Source: JBBDMU01 sp040905685
GTDB taxonomy: Bacteria > Bacteroidota > Rhodothermia > Balneolales > Natronogracilivirgulaceae
Reading direction: 5' to 3'
DNA length: 64,000 nt
NCBI GenBank assembly: GCA_040905685.1
Contig: JBBDRB010000097.1
Coordinates: 15,778-79,777 of the forward strand
In this document: one piece after another, positions 52,617 to 61,686 of the stretch
How positions within the stretch are numbered: position 1 is the first letter of the stretch
How the letters are laid out: each line of letters starts with the position of its first letter
Translations under genes and position numbers: made by a program
Notes under the pieces: model-generated
Database searches by the model: none
The model's input: the letters and a program-made list of their open reading frames with translations, nothing else
What the model was told of the DNA's origin: nothing

Positions 52617-55600
52617 TCAAATGCCTTCGACGCGGGATTTGTCCTCCTTATTTTTTACAAAAGCCTCCATCACGGCTTCATCTCCGTTTAATCCGCGGCC
52701 GGTAGCCGTTTTGATCGATTCCAGCATCCGATGAAAATCTTTGGGCAGCACTTTTACGAATTTTGGAACCATCTCCCCCCACTTGGCCAATACCTTCCAG
52801 GCAAGGGTGCTGTCGGTGTATTCACCATGGAGGCGTATCATTTGTTTAACCTCACCGATCTCATCTTCATCTTCCAGACGATTAAGATATACCATAGCCT
52901 TGTTGCAGTGGGATGCAAAAGACTCGTTCTCATCCAGCACATAGGCGATACCGCCGGACATACCCGCCGCAAAATTGCGTCCGGTCGGACCGAGTACAAT
53001 AACACGTCCGCCGGTCATGTATTCACAGGCATGATCACCCACCGCTTCCACTACGGCCTTCACGCCGCTGTTCCGCACGCAGAAACGTTCTCCGGCCATA
53101 CCACGAATGTAAATCTCCCCGCTGGTGGCTCCGTACAGCGAAACATTGCCTACAATAATGTTATTTTCCGGCTTGAATCCCGATCCTTTATCGGGATAAA
53201 GGATCAACTTGCCGCCGGACAGGCCTTTTCCGAAATAATCGTTGGCATCGCCCTCCAGTTCCAGGGTCATGCCCCGGGGAACAAAAGCCCCGAAACTTTG
53301 TCCGGCTGAACCTGTGAACTTTAGCCGGATGGTATCTTCGGGCAGTCCTTCGCGTCCATACTTGCGGGTCACCTCGCTTCCCACAATAGTGCCGGCTACC
53401 CTGTTGATATTCCGGATCGGCATCCTGGCTTTTACCGGCTCACCGTTCGAAAGGGCCGGCTCGCAAATATCCAGGAGGGACTGGATATCAAGGGAATTTT
53501 CCAGGCCGTGCTCCTGCGCGATCAAACAGCGGGTTCCAACATTACCGGCGGTCTCCACCCGATGAATAACCGGAGAAAGATCGAGATACTTTGCTTTCCA
53601 GTGATCCGTTTCACGCTGCCTTAACCGGTCGGTACGTCCTATCATTTCATCCATGCTGCGGAAGCCCAGGGCAGCCATATGTTCACGGACATCCCGGGCC
53701 ACGGCTTTCATATAGTTGACCACATAGGCGGGATCCCCACTATATTTATGACGGAGTTCGGGGTTCTGTGTGGCAATACCCACCGGACAGGTATCCATAT
53801 GGCAAACACGCATCATGATACAGCCCAGTGTAACGAGGGCGCTGGTACCGAAACCATATTCCTCGGCCCCGAGCAGGGCGGCCATGACGATGTCACGGCC
53901 CGTTTTAACCTGACCGTCGGTTTCGATGATGACCCGGCTACGCAAATCATTGAGCACCAAAGTCTGATGGGTTTCCGAAAGACCGAGTTCCCATGGCAAC
54001 CCGGCATGTTTGATACTGGTTTGGGGGGAAGCCCCCGTTCCGCCATCATGTCCGCTGATCAAAATTCCATCGGCATAGCCCTTGGCTACCCCGGCCGCAA
54101 TGGTGCCTACGCCAACCTCGGACACCAGCTTCACATTAATGCGGGCATACCGGTTGGCATTCTTTAAATCATGGATGAGCTGGGCGAGATCTTCAATAGA
54201 ATAGATATCATGATGCGGCGGCGGGGAGATCAACCCGACCCCAGGGGTTGATAACCGCACATCGGCTATCCACGGATACACCTTGATCCCGGACAACTCT
54301 CCGCCTTCTCCGGGCTTGGCCCCCTGGGCCATCTTGATCTGAATCTCCCTGCCCTGGGTCAGATACTCACTGGTAACGCCGAAACGTCCGGAGGCTACCT
54401 GTTTGACGGCACTGTTTCTGGAATCCCCATTGGGATCCAGGGTGTAGCGCTTGTGGTGCTCACCACCTTCACCGGTATTGCTTTTCCCGCCAAGCCGGTT
54501 CATGGCAATAGCCAGTGCCTCATGCGTTTCCTCACTGATCGAACCGTAGGACATTGCCCCGGTCTTAAAACGCCGGCTAATGGCCTCGACCGGTTCTACT
54601 TCTTCCAGAGGAACAGGCTCAATGTTCTTTTTAAAATCAAGCAGGTGCCGGATGGTCGCCGGCGGGTCAAACTGATCGTCTGCCAACCTGGCAAATTCTT
54701 TATATAGTGTATAATCGCCGGTTCGGGCGGCAAGCTGCAGAGCATGGACCGTTTCCGGATTGTACATGTGATACTCGCTGTTCCTGCGCCACTGGTACTG
54801 GCCGCCTTCATCCAGCATCTGTCCGTTTACACGCACTCTTGGGTAAGCGCGTTTATGGCGCATACGGGCTTCTTCAGCGATGATATCCAGACCAATCCCG
54901 CCAATGCGTGAGGCGGTCCAGGTAAAATATTTGTCGATCACTTTCTTTCGGATACCCAGCGCTTCAAAGATCTGCGCCCCCCTGTATGATTTGATGGTCG
55001 ATATACCCATTTTGGACATCACCTTGACGATACCCTTTACCACGGCCTTATTATACCCTTTCACCGCTTGTTCATAAGTAAGACCTTCGAGCATTTTTTC
55101 CCGGATCAGGTCGTACAGGCTTTCATAGGCCATGTATGGATTCACGGCATCCACTCCATAGCCCAACAGGGTACAGAAATGATGAACTTCCCTGGGTTCG
55201 CCGGATTCAAGGACGATGCCCACTTCAGTACGTTTGCCCGTTCGGATCAAATGGTGGTGCAAACCCGCCACGGCCAGCAAGGCCGGTATGGGCGTCCACT
55301 GATGATCAAAGTCGCGGTCGGATAGAATGAGAATATTACTGCCCTTTTTAATAGCCTCATCAGCGGAGCGAAATAGCTGATCAAGAGCCTCTTCCAAACC
55401 TTTTTCACCACTCCCGGCTTTAAACAGAACAGGCAGCGTCGTTAAGGCAAAACCGGGAAGCTCAATTGCCTTCAATTGAGTCATTTCTTCATTGTTCAGG
55501 ATGGGGTTGTCCAATTCAATCAGCCGGCAGCTCTGAGGGCCCGGGCTGAGAATATTTCCCTGGGAGCCGAGCACGGTCTCGGTCGAGGTAATCAGCTCCT

Positions 55601-57224
55601 CGCGAATGGGATCGAGAGGGGGGTTGGTCACCTGGGCAAACATCTGCTTGAAGTAGTTGTACAGCAATTGCGGCTGATTTGACAGGACTGCAACGGGGGC
55701 ATCGTTCCCCATGGCGCCTACCGGCTGCAGCATATTCTCTGCCATGGGTTTTAAATTAAGCTTGAGATCCTCAAAGGTATAGCCAAAAACCTTTTGACGG
55801 TGAACCACAGCGGAATGTTCGAGTTCCGGTTCAGTGTATTCAAGCTTTTCCGTGACTTTATGAAAATCAATAAGATTGTCATCCAGCCACTGACGATACG
55901 GATGCTCGCCGGCTACTTGTTTCTTGATCTCCGCATCGCTGATAATACGCCCTTCTTCGGTATCGATCAAAAGCATACGTCCGGGCTGCAAACGCTCTTT
56001 TTGGACAATATCTTCCGGGGGAAAATTAAGGACGCCCACCTCCGAGGCCAGCACAACCGTATCGTCTCGCGTCACATAGTACCGTGACGGACGCAAACCG
56101 TTACGGTCGAGTGTGGCACCGACCGTCTTGCCATCCGTAAAAGCAATGGATGCCGGACCGTCCCAGGGTTCCATGAAACAGCTGTGGTATTCATAGAATG
56201 CACGCTTGGCGTCATCCATGGATTGATGTTTTTCCCAGGGCTCAGGGATCATCATCATCATAACATGGGGAAGCGATCGTCCGCTCAGGTACAAAAACTC
56301 CAGGCAGTTATCGAATTTGGATGAATCGCTTCCTTCTTCCTGAATAATGGGATATATTTTCTTCAGATCGTCACCGAACAATTCGGAAGCAAACTGTGCC
56401 TGACGTGCGTGCATCCAGTTCTGGTTGCCCTGCATGGTATTGATCTCCCCGTTGTGGATCATATAACGGTACGGATGGGCCAGTTTCCAGCTCGGGAACG
56501 TATTGGTACTGAAACGGGCGTGAACCAAAGCCAGGGACGATTCCAGATCCGGTTCGTTGAGGTCCGGGAAAAATGCTCCCAGCTGCGGATTGGTAAGCAT
56601 GCCTTTATAGATCAGCGTACGGCTGGAGAGACTGCAGATATAAAAAAGATCCCTGCCTTTGATTTCCAGGCCGGCCTCCTGTACTGCCCGGGTAGCCCGC
56701 CGGCGGATAACGTACAGTTTTCGTTCAAAATCCAGTTCCGTTTGCAAATCCCTGTTTCGGCCGATGAAAATCTGGCGAACGAATGGTTCTTCCGACTTTG
56801 CCGAATTTCCAAGCAGCATATTATCGGTGGGCACGGTTCTCCAGCCAATCACCTCCTGCCCTTCTTCTGCTACAATTTGTTCAACGATCTTTTCACAGGG
56901 TTGCCGGTCTTCCCCTTTACCGGGTAAAAAGATCATTCCAACTCCGTACGAACCGGGCTCAGGCAAATCTATGTTTATTCCTTCACAAGAGCGCTTTAGG
57001 AATTTATGGGGGATTTGGATCAGGATGCCGGCTCCGTCGCCGGAGTTCGGTTCACTGCCGGTTGCACCCCGGTGAGAGAGGTTAGTCAGTACCGTAAGGG
57101 CCTGTTGTATTATTTTAGCGGATGGCTTGCCTTTGATATTGGCCACAAATCCGATGCCACAGGCATCGTGTTCATGTTTTGGGTCATATAAACCGCGATT
57201 GCAGGGTATATTTTTTTTCACCAT
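52617..57224 (-). CDS. gltB: Glutamate synthase large (alpha) subunit
   Basis: 1535 residues. Converts glutamine and 2-oxoglutarate to two glutamates. The class II amidotransferase nucleophile is Cys22 in HDACGIGF, after a 21-residue propeptide to be removed. The central region, the FMN-binding synthase barrel (GGEHHKRYTLDPNG, ISGHDGGTGASP, GCIMMRVCHMDTCPVGIATQNP with the 3Fe-4S cysteines) and the C-terminal beta-helix (GMTLELEGDANDYFGKGLSGGKL) are all present. Forms an operon with gltD. The 184 bases upstream separate it from the divergent small gene at 57409. Confidence 0.97.
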   Translation of the reverse strand: MVKKNIPCNRGLYDPKHEHDACGIGFVANIKGKPSAKIIQQALTVLTNLSHRGATGSEPNSGDGAGILIQIPHKFLKRSCEGINIDLPEPGSYGVGMIFLPGKGEDRQPCEKIVEQIVAEEGQEVIGWRTVPTDNMLLGNSAKSEEPFVRQIFIGRNRDLQTELDFERKLYVIRRRATRAVQEAGLEIKGRDLFYICSLSSRTLIYKGMLTNPQLGAFFPDLNEPDLESSLALVHARFSTNTFPSWKLAHPYRYMIHNGEINTMQGNQNWMHARQAQFASELFGDDLKKIYPIIQEEGSDSSKFDNCLEFLYLSGRSLPHVMMMMIPEPWEKHQSMDDAKRAFYEYHSCFMEPWDGPASIAFTDGKTVGATLDRNGLRPSRYYVTRDDTVVLASEVGVLNFPPEDIVQKERLQPGRMLLIDTEEGRIISDAEIKKQVAGEHPYRQWLDDNLIDFHKVTEKLEYTEPELEHSAVVHRQKVFGYTFEDLKLNLKPMAENMLQPVGAMGNDAPVAVLSNQPQLLYNYFKQMFAQVTNPPLDPIREELITSTETVLGSQGNILSPGPQSCRLIELDNPILNNEEMTQLKAIELPGFALTTLPVLFKAGSGEKGLEEALDQLFRSADEAIKKGSNILILSDRDFDHQWTPIPALLAVAGLHHHLIRTGKRTEVGIVLESGEPREVHHFCTLLGYGVDAVNPYMAYESLYDLIREKMLEGLTYEQAVKGYNKAVVKGIVKVMSKMGISTIKSYRGAQIFEALGIRKKVIDKYFTWTASRIGGIGLDIIAEEARMRHKRAYPRVRVNGQMLDEGGQYQWRRNSEYHMYNPETVHALQLAARTGDYTLYKEFARLADDQFDPPATIRHLLDFKKNIEPVPLEEVEPVEAISRRFKTGAMSYGSISEETHEALAIAMNRLGGKSNTGEGGEHHKRYTLDPNGDSRNSAVKQVASGRFGVTSEYLTQGREIQIKMAQGAKPGEGGELSGIKVYPWIADVRLSTPGVGLISPPPHHDIYSIEDLAQLIHDLKNANRYARINVKLVSEVGVGTIAAGVAKGYADGILISGHDGGTGASPQTSIKHAGLPWELGLSETHQTLVLNDLRSRVIIETDGQVKTGRDIVMAALLGAEEYGFGTSALVTLGCIMMRVCHMDTCPVGIATQNPELRHKYSGDPAYVVNYMKAVARDVREHMAALGFRSMDEMIGRTDRLRQRETDHWKAKYLDLSPVIHRVETAGNVGTRCLIAQEHGLENSLDIQSLLDICEPALSNGEPVKARMPIRNINRVAGTIVGSEVTRKYGREGLPEDTIRLKFTGSAGQSFGAFVPRGMTLELEGDANDYFGKGLSGGKLILYPDKGSGFKPENNIIVGNVSLYGATSGEIYIRGMAGERFCVRNSGVKAVVEAVGDHACEYMTGGRVIVLGPTGRNFAAGMSGGIAYVLDENESFASHCNKAMVYLNRLEDEDEIGEVKQMIRLHGEYTDSTLAWKVLAKWGEMVPKFVKVLPKDFHRMLESIKTATGRGLNGDEAVMEAFVKNKEDKSRVEGI

Positions 57225-57408
57225 AGGTAGATTAAAATTCCCTCAGGGCTTCTTATCCTGATTCAACGTCAAAATAACATATTCTAGTTCATGTTCTCAA
57301 AACTACAGTAGAATTTACATAACATCATGACAAAATAGGGGTAACCGGAGATGAAATTTGTATAACAGGTAAGAACCAAGAATTCATTTTAATCAAAGAG
57401 AGCGTATT

Positions 57409-57594
57409 ATGATGTCCAGAGTGAAACCACCAAAAGCTATGAAACTACACAGGTTTATGTCTGACTCGTTCACTAAGGATGAGTATATGGAGGCCGGCCA
57501 GCTTACTGAAAATGAAATCGATCAATACCTGAGATGGTTAATAAAATTTAAAAAAATTGAACGGGTTAACTCCGGCAAATTTAAAAAACTGTAA
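57409..57594 (+). CDS. Small basic protein of unknown function
   Basis: 61 residues, Lys/Arg-rich at both ends, with a middle that could be one helix-turn-helix or winged helix (FTKDEYMEAGQLTENEIDQYLRWLIKFKKI). No family recognised. It starts the A+T-rich right end of the window and is followed by another small gene 49 bases on. Confidence 0.5.
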   Translation: MMSRVKPPKAMKLHRFMSDSFTKDEYMEAGQLTENEIDQYLRWLIKFKKIERVNSGKFKKL

Positions 57595-57643
57595 AGCCGG
57601 ATTTTCCGATATTCCCAATCACCCCTTAAATAATGGAAATATT

Positions 57644-57889
57644 ATGGATGAAATCAAGACCATTGCAAGAAGAGTACTCTGGAACCTGAAAGCCTTGTCC
57701 GTTGGACATATTAATTCCAATCCGGGGATGGCAAAAAAGATAGATCAGCAAGCCAATGATCTACAGGATTCCCTGGATCGCAACCTCATAACTCCGGAAG
57801 AATTAATCAGTTTAATCGAGCATTACAAGATGACCTCTTTGTCTTTAATCGAACTCGGACAGCTTCGAAGCTATATTAAAAAGGAGTGA
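57644..57889 (+). CDS. Small all-helical protein of unknown function
   Basis: 81 residues from the ATG at 57644 (MDEIKTIARRVLWNLKALSV); a longer frame from 57557 overlaps the previous gene. The sequence is helical throughout (KKIDQQANDLQDSLDRNLITPEELISLIEHY). No domain recognised. It converges on a response-regulator gene with a 14-base gap. Confidence 0.5.
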   Translation: MDEIKTIARRVLWNLKALSVGHINSNPGMAKKIDQQANDLQDSLDRNLITPEELISLIEHYKMTSLSLIELGQLRSYIKKE

Positions 57890-57903
57890 CCATTAGGTCT
57901 TCC

Positions 57904-58623
57904 TTACAGGATAGGGTAGTTATGCGACTGCCCGTTCGAATTTCCCTCCGTTGTCAGAATAAACCCTTTTTTTCGTACGGTTCGGATATACTTCTTTGAT
58001 GTAACCTCATTGATCTTCTTTCTCAGGTAGCTGATGTAGACATTCATGAAGTTGGTATGTGAATCGAAATTCATTTCCCATACATTTTTGGTAAGTTCAT
58101 CTATTCCAATTACCCTTTCCGGGTTTTTCAGGAAATAAGCTACCAGGTTAAATTCATTATTGGTCAGCCAGATTCTCTCCCCATTGACCGTAAATATTCT
58201 CTCTATCAGATCTACCTTAAGTTCACCGAACTGAAGGTATTCATTTAACCCTTTTACCTGATCGCGCGTTCGTCGTGTTACGGCTTCAATCCGGGCCAAA
58301 AGCTCTTCATTCTCAAATGGTTTTGTCAGGTAGTCATCCGCACCGGTATTCAGACCGGCAACTTTTGAATCGGTGGTCTTATGAGCAGATAAGATCAATA
58401 TTGGAGTTTTTACCTCATTAGCCCTAATATTCCTGCACACCTCGATTCCATCCTTATCAGGCAAGTTTAAATCTAAAATGATACAGTCATAGGCATTTTG
58501 GATTGCCCTGGATTCTCCCTCCATTCCATGTTCGACAGATTCCACCTCATGACCGTGCATGTTCATAACACGCTCAATTAAAGAGCGTGCAACAAAATCA
58601 TCCTCAATTACTAATATTTTCAT
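57904..58623 (-). CDS. OmpR-family response regulator (inverted near-copy of the one at 63224)
   Basis: 239 residues from the ATG at 58623 (MKILVIEDDFVARSL); a longer frame to 58719 is unlikely. Receiver domain with the acidic pair in VIEDD, the phosphoacceptor Asp in CIILDLNLP and Lys in YLTKPF. The C-terminal winged helix (GIDELTKNVWEMNFDSHTNF, VYISYLRKKINEV) is nearly identical, even in bases, to that at 63224-63955, while residues 10-32 differ. No histidine kinase is nearby. Both should bind the same DNA site but may be phosphorylated differently. Confidence 0.93.
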   Translation of the reverse strand: MKILVIEDDFVARSLIERVMNMHGHEVESVEHGMEGESRAIQNAYDCIILDLNLPDKDGIEVCRNIRANEVKTPILILSAHKTTDSKVAGLNTGADDYLTKPFENEELLARIEAVTRRTRDQVKGLNEYLQFGELKVDLIERIFTVNGERIWLTNNEFNLVAYFLKNPERVIGIDELTKNVWEMNFDSHTNFMNVYISYLRKKINEVTSKKYIRTVRKKGFILTTEGNSNGQSHNYPIL

Positions 58624-58808
58624 GCTGGCCGTTATTTGATGAAACACTCCATTTTGGGGAAAGTTTATATAGGTTGATGTTTTTAGTCCTTTAAATCCAG
58701 CATAATTAATTATATCCAAGATATTAAAAAATTATAATGTTTCAAATTTTTATCATATGGTGATTGCACAGAGGTGTGTCCGCATCAATGTTAAATAAGT
58801 TAGCCGTC

Positions 58809-59402
58809 TTAAGCTCCAGCAGTTCCTGTCTTGACTTTTCCATCCCTCTTGTAATTGGCAATAATAACACCGGTTGGTGTGATCGTACTTTCTATTAATG
58901 TAAAAGCTGCCGGAATCGCGCCGTCATCAAACAACTTTTTTCCTTTACCAAGAGTCAACGGGTGTATTATGAGCCAGAGTTCGTCCACTAAATCATTCTT
59001 AAATAGCAGTTGAATGAGCTTGCCACTACCCCAAACTTGAAGGTCAGAACCTTCTGAATTTTTGAGCTTTTTGATATCGGCCAACTCTTTAAGAAAAACT
59101 GTGTTTTTCCAGTCTGACTTTTTTCTGGTCTTGGACATGACGTATTTGGTGCCATCATTGATACCCGGCCAATGGTCTGCATGTTCAGGCCAGTAGCCTT
59201 CCCAAATCTCAAATGTTTTTCTACCCAAAAGATACTCTGCAGGTTTCATCTGTTTTTCCATAATCTTATCACCTACTTCGTCAGAATTAGGTGCAACCCA
59301 ACCGCCATATCTGAAACCGTCTGATGTATCTTCCTCAGGCCCACCAGGTGCTTGCATTACTCCATCTAATGTAATCATTGATAAGACGATTATTTTTCTC
59401 AT
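58809..59402 (-). CDS. Dihydrofolate reductase-fold family protein (RibD C-terminal type), first copy
   Basis: 197 residues from the ATG at 59402 (MRKIIVLSMITLDGVMQAPGG). The RibD/DHFR fold shows in SMITLDGV, AEYLLGRKTFEIWEGYWP, LQVWGSGKLIQLLFKNDLVDEL and IHPLTLGKGKKLFDDG. Likely an NADPH-dependent reductase of unknown substrate; true folate or riboflavin function is not implied. It is the first of a set of same-strand single-gene units with long spacers. Confidence 0.88.
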   Translation of the reverse strand: MRKIIVLSMITLDGVMQAPGGPEEDTSDGFRYGGWVAPNSDEVGDKIMEKQMKPAEYLLGRKTFEIWEGYWPEHADHWPGINDGTKYVMSKTRKKSDWKNTVFLKELADIKKLKNSEGSDLQVWGSGKLIQLLFKNDLVDELWLIIHPLTLGKGKKLFDDGAIPAAFTLIESTITPTGVIIANYKRDGKVKTGTAGA

Positions 59403-59587
59403 ATTTTTTTCACCGTTAGGTTTAATCCAATATCCTGATATCTGTAATATATCGACTGCATAGGTCACTCGTACGGTGATAATGCGACATTATCAAAGGG
59501 CAATTATGACAAATAACAATTATTCTTGAGCATAGTTGCAAAGCCCTGTGCCGGGCGACCGCCGTTTAGGTCAACAGGAAATACTTG

Positions 59588-59884
59588 TTAGGCATCGCTC
59601 TGCTCAACCGACTCAATGAGGGTGAATTTGGGCGGTTCTTCGCAGTTAGGGTACAGAACTTCTACAAGATCGCGGGTGTAGCTTGCTTGTTGATGAACGT
59701 TTTGTGCCGACTCATCTGGGAAGGCCATGATGTGAAGGAATTCATTCGTGTCAGTGAGGCGGTAGGCACGATACTCAGTCTGAGGCTCATCTCGATGAAC
59801 AGCAGCCACAAAGGTTTTGACCGCCGTAAGAACCCGGGCTTCCGTTCTTGGTTTTATGCGATACTCTGCAATTAATCGGATCAT
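59588..59884 (-). CDS. Monooxygenase-fold (ABM/YgiN-like) small protein
   Basis: 98 residues from the ATG at 59884 (MIRLIAEYRIKPRTEARVLTAV). The dimeric ferredoxin-like ABM pattern is visible: an opening strand, a helix with VKTFVAAVHRDEPQTEYRAYRLTD, and HIMAFPDESAQNVHQQASY. Heme-free small monooxygenase or scavenging role is possible; I cannot assign a substrate. Its TAA stop lies inside GCCTAAC, a sequence like an integron attC outer box. Confidence 0.65.
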   Translation of the reverse strand: MIRLIAEYRIKPRTEARVLTAVKTFVAAVHRDEPQTEYRAYRLTDTNEFLHIMAFPDESAQNVHQQASYTRDLVEVLYPNCEEPPKFTLIESVEQSDA

Positions 59885-59939
59885 GTTCGTCTCCAACAGT
59901 TTGTTGAGTGTGTGTCGTGGCATGGCATAAGGGTCATGC

Positions 59940-60057
59940 GTCTAACCGGTTTGGCCATTGCAAGCTACTAAAGTGATAAAAAAAGAGATATACCGCAACT
60001 CTGGAAATCTTTCCTATCACCAATCAGCGACCAAATCCGTAGAAACGCTTGTTAAGT
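59940..60057 (-). repeat. attC-like imperfect palindrome between cassette-like genes
   Basis: Read on the minus strand the segment begins ACTTAAC (60057-60051) and ends GTTAGAC (59946-59940), fitting the RYYYAAC and GTTRRRY core boxes of integron attC sites. Inner boxes GGATTTGG (60038-60031) and CCAAACC (59954-59948) are near-complementary, and further arms (GTGATA/TATCAC, GCT/AGC) extend the palindrome over 118 bases. No integrase is seen, and the spacers between outer and inner boxes are not typical. Confidence 0.4.
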
Positions 60058-60159
60058 CACCGTCTATTGAGAGATGTAGGAATCAACGGTTTCTGTTTTT
60101 GTCCTTACTATTTTACCTTGTTACAGATTTTTCTATCCATGTTTGAAATAATACGAAAC

Positions 60160-60537
60160 TCAGTCAGGCTGAAAAGGTTTTAAGACAAATCTGCCGTAAG
60201 CAATAAATCCACATATAAAAGCCACGGCAAGCCAATAAATCATAGGATCGGAATTTGCGGCACCGGAGTACAGATGTATTCCGCAAAATAGGAGCATTTC
60301 TGCGGCAATAATAGATGCCGCGGTTGGAGCCAGAATCCCAAAGGACTTGTTCACTGCTGGAAGGATCAAAGCCACGCAGCAAAATAGTTCCAAAGCGCTC
60401 AACCCCAGCCAAACTTCATGGGGAATCGAACCTAGAGAAGGCATGGTTTGTTCAGCAGAATTTGAAAACTTCCACACCGCGCCGGTGGCGGTATGCAGTG
60501 CAAGAAGGACTTGAAGAACCCATAAGAAAATATTCAT
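60160..60537 (-). CDS. DoxX-like small membrane protein
   Basis: 125 residues with four hydrophobic helices (MNIFLWVLQVLLALHTATGAVWKF, VWLGLSALELFCCVALILP, ILAPTAASIIAAEMLLF, YWLAVAFICGFIAYG). The pattern of a first helix ending in GA-x-KF and a middle LELFCCVALILP fits the DoxX-like family of Bacteroidota. Function unknown. It stands between two units of the cassette-like set, same strand. Confidence 0.7.
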   Translation of the reverse strand: MNIFLWVLQVLLALHTATGAVWKFSNSAEQTMPSLGSIPHEVWLGLSALELFCCVALILPAVNKSFGILAPTAASIIAAEMLLFCGIHLYSGAANSDPMIYWLAVAFICGFIAYGRFVLKPFQPD

Positions 60538-60599
60538 GATCGTTGTCTTTTTTATTTTTGGCTCATTGTAAATGTGGCACTTGTACGTCAGCAGGAATT

Positions 60600-61174
60600 G
60601 TTATTCGACTGACTTTACCCGGTATCGCTTTTGGACGGGACCATTGCCTGAGGTAAACACCTCAATCAGTTCCAGTGGCTGCTCCCTCCCATCATTACCA
60701 AATAGCGGAATTCCACTTCCAAGAAGGATCGGAATGACAGTAATAGTCAACTCATTAATCAATTTCGCTTCAAGAAATTTTTGGATCGTTATTCCACCAT
60801 CAATATACAAATGGCTCTTCCCTTCGTTCGCAAGCTTCGCGACAATAGCCTGAGGTGTTCCGGATTCAAATCTCACCTTTCCGGTCAAATTTACTGGTAC
60901 CGTTAAATTTTGTGTGGTCAAGACAATGACTTCGGTGCCTTCATAATACCATTCGTCGAAGGTCAATACTTTCTCATATGAATGACGTCCCATAACAATT
61001 GCATCAACAGTCGAAATGAATTCATTATAAACTAACCCAATCTTTCCAGCATCATCATATTCGGTTCTAAGTAGCCACTCAATATCTCCGTCCGGTTTTG
61101 CAATAAAACCATCAGCACTGGTAGCAATGTATACTGAGCATTTCATTTGTGTTCGAAATAATTAGTCGAATAAC
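60600..61174. repeat. Perfect 11-bp inverted repeats flanking the second DHFR-fold gene
   Basis: GTTATTCGACT at 60600-60610 and AGTCGAATAAC at 61164-61174 bracket the whole coding region. The left copy contains the TAA stop of that gene. A gene-specific complementary pair at both boundaries is what the attC core halves of a gene cassette look like, though these do not match the GTTRRRY consensus. Confidence 0.55.
60601..61146 (-). CDS. Dihydrofolate reductase-fold family protein (RibD C-terminal type), second copy
   Basis: 181 residues. MKCSVYIATSADGFIAKPDGDIEWL at the start, AIVMGRHSYEKVLTFDEWYYEG, HLYIDGGITIQKFLEAKLINELTI and IPILLGSGIPLFG are typical of the yeast-like DHFR-fold/RibD C-terminal reductases. 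Quite different from the copy at 58809, so not a recent duplicate. It is bracketed by perfect 11-bp inverted repeats and its stop lies in one of them. Confidence 0.9.
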   Translation of the reverse strand: MKCSVYIATSADGFIAKPDGDIEWLLRTEYDDAGKIGLVYNEFISTVDAIVMGRHSYEKVLTFDEWYYEGTEVIVLTTQNLTVPVNLTGKVRFESGTPQAIVAKLANEGKSHLYIDGGITIQKFLEAKLINELTITVIPILLGSGIPLFGNDGREQPLELIEVFTSGNGPVQKRYRVKSVE

Positions 61175-61236
61175 AGCTATTTATTATAACAACTTTTTCT
61201 TATAAACCCTAACTATCAACAAGTATACCCCTTGCA

Positions 61237-61423
61237 TTACAATGCCTTACAGGAGATATGGGTAGCCAGTTCATCATAGGCCTGCTTTATTGCGCCATCA
61301 CAGCGTGGTGCACCGGTAAGCTTTACGAAAAGGACCCATTTGAACGCTGGCAGGGAATTGAAACGTGTTAACCCAAAGCCCCGTCCACGTATCAATCAAC
61401 TCCTGAATCTCTTGCCGCTTCAT
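61237..61423 (-). pseudogene. Possible decayed gene in two frames
   Basis: On the minus strand an ATG at 61423 opens MKRQEIQELIDTWTGLWV and stops at 61298. A second frame, open from about 61395 to a TAA at 61237, reads protein-like sequence (KWVLFVKLTGAPRCDGAIKQ then AYDELATHISCKAL) without a start. A frameshift between them would give one short protein. No family recognised. Confidence 0.25.
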
Positions 61424-61686
61424 AATAGCTCCTGCCCGGTGGCTTCATCGTCCTTCTTTATGAGCCTTATTTTTTTCGATATCAATGCCAGATCTTTCTC
61501 CAGATCAAAATAATTTGTTATAATACTTTAATTTGTTATAAAATTTTAATATTATAGTTATTGTATTTGATCTGACTAATCAAATTCTCCGGACTAAAAG
61601 ACCAACACAAAAAATAAAACCTTTAGAATAATCATGCCCTTGGTTGAACCATGGCGTGATTTTGGTAGGGGTTATAGGGACTAATT
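61424..61686. other. A+T-rich intergenic region with a 13-bp direct repeat
   Basis: No gene is seen here. TAATTTGTTATAA occurs at 61511-61523 and again at 61529-61541, 18 bases apart, within very A+T-rich sequence. It lies about 145 bases before the PilX-like gene and could hold its promoter or a regulator site. The stretch 61147-61236 further left, next to the second DHFR-fold gene, shows no gene either. Confidence 0.4.

Noticed and set aside
59588..59593. Complete attC site just after the ABM-like gene
   Set aside because: GCCTAAC is present and a partial stem (CCTGT/ACAGG, GACC/GGTC) follows, but I found no GTTRRRY box at the far end.
61147..61423. tRNA or small RNA gene in the long spacer
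   Set aside because: No cloverleaf or strong stem seen; only faint protein-like frames.
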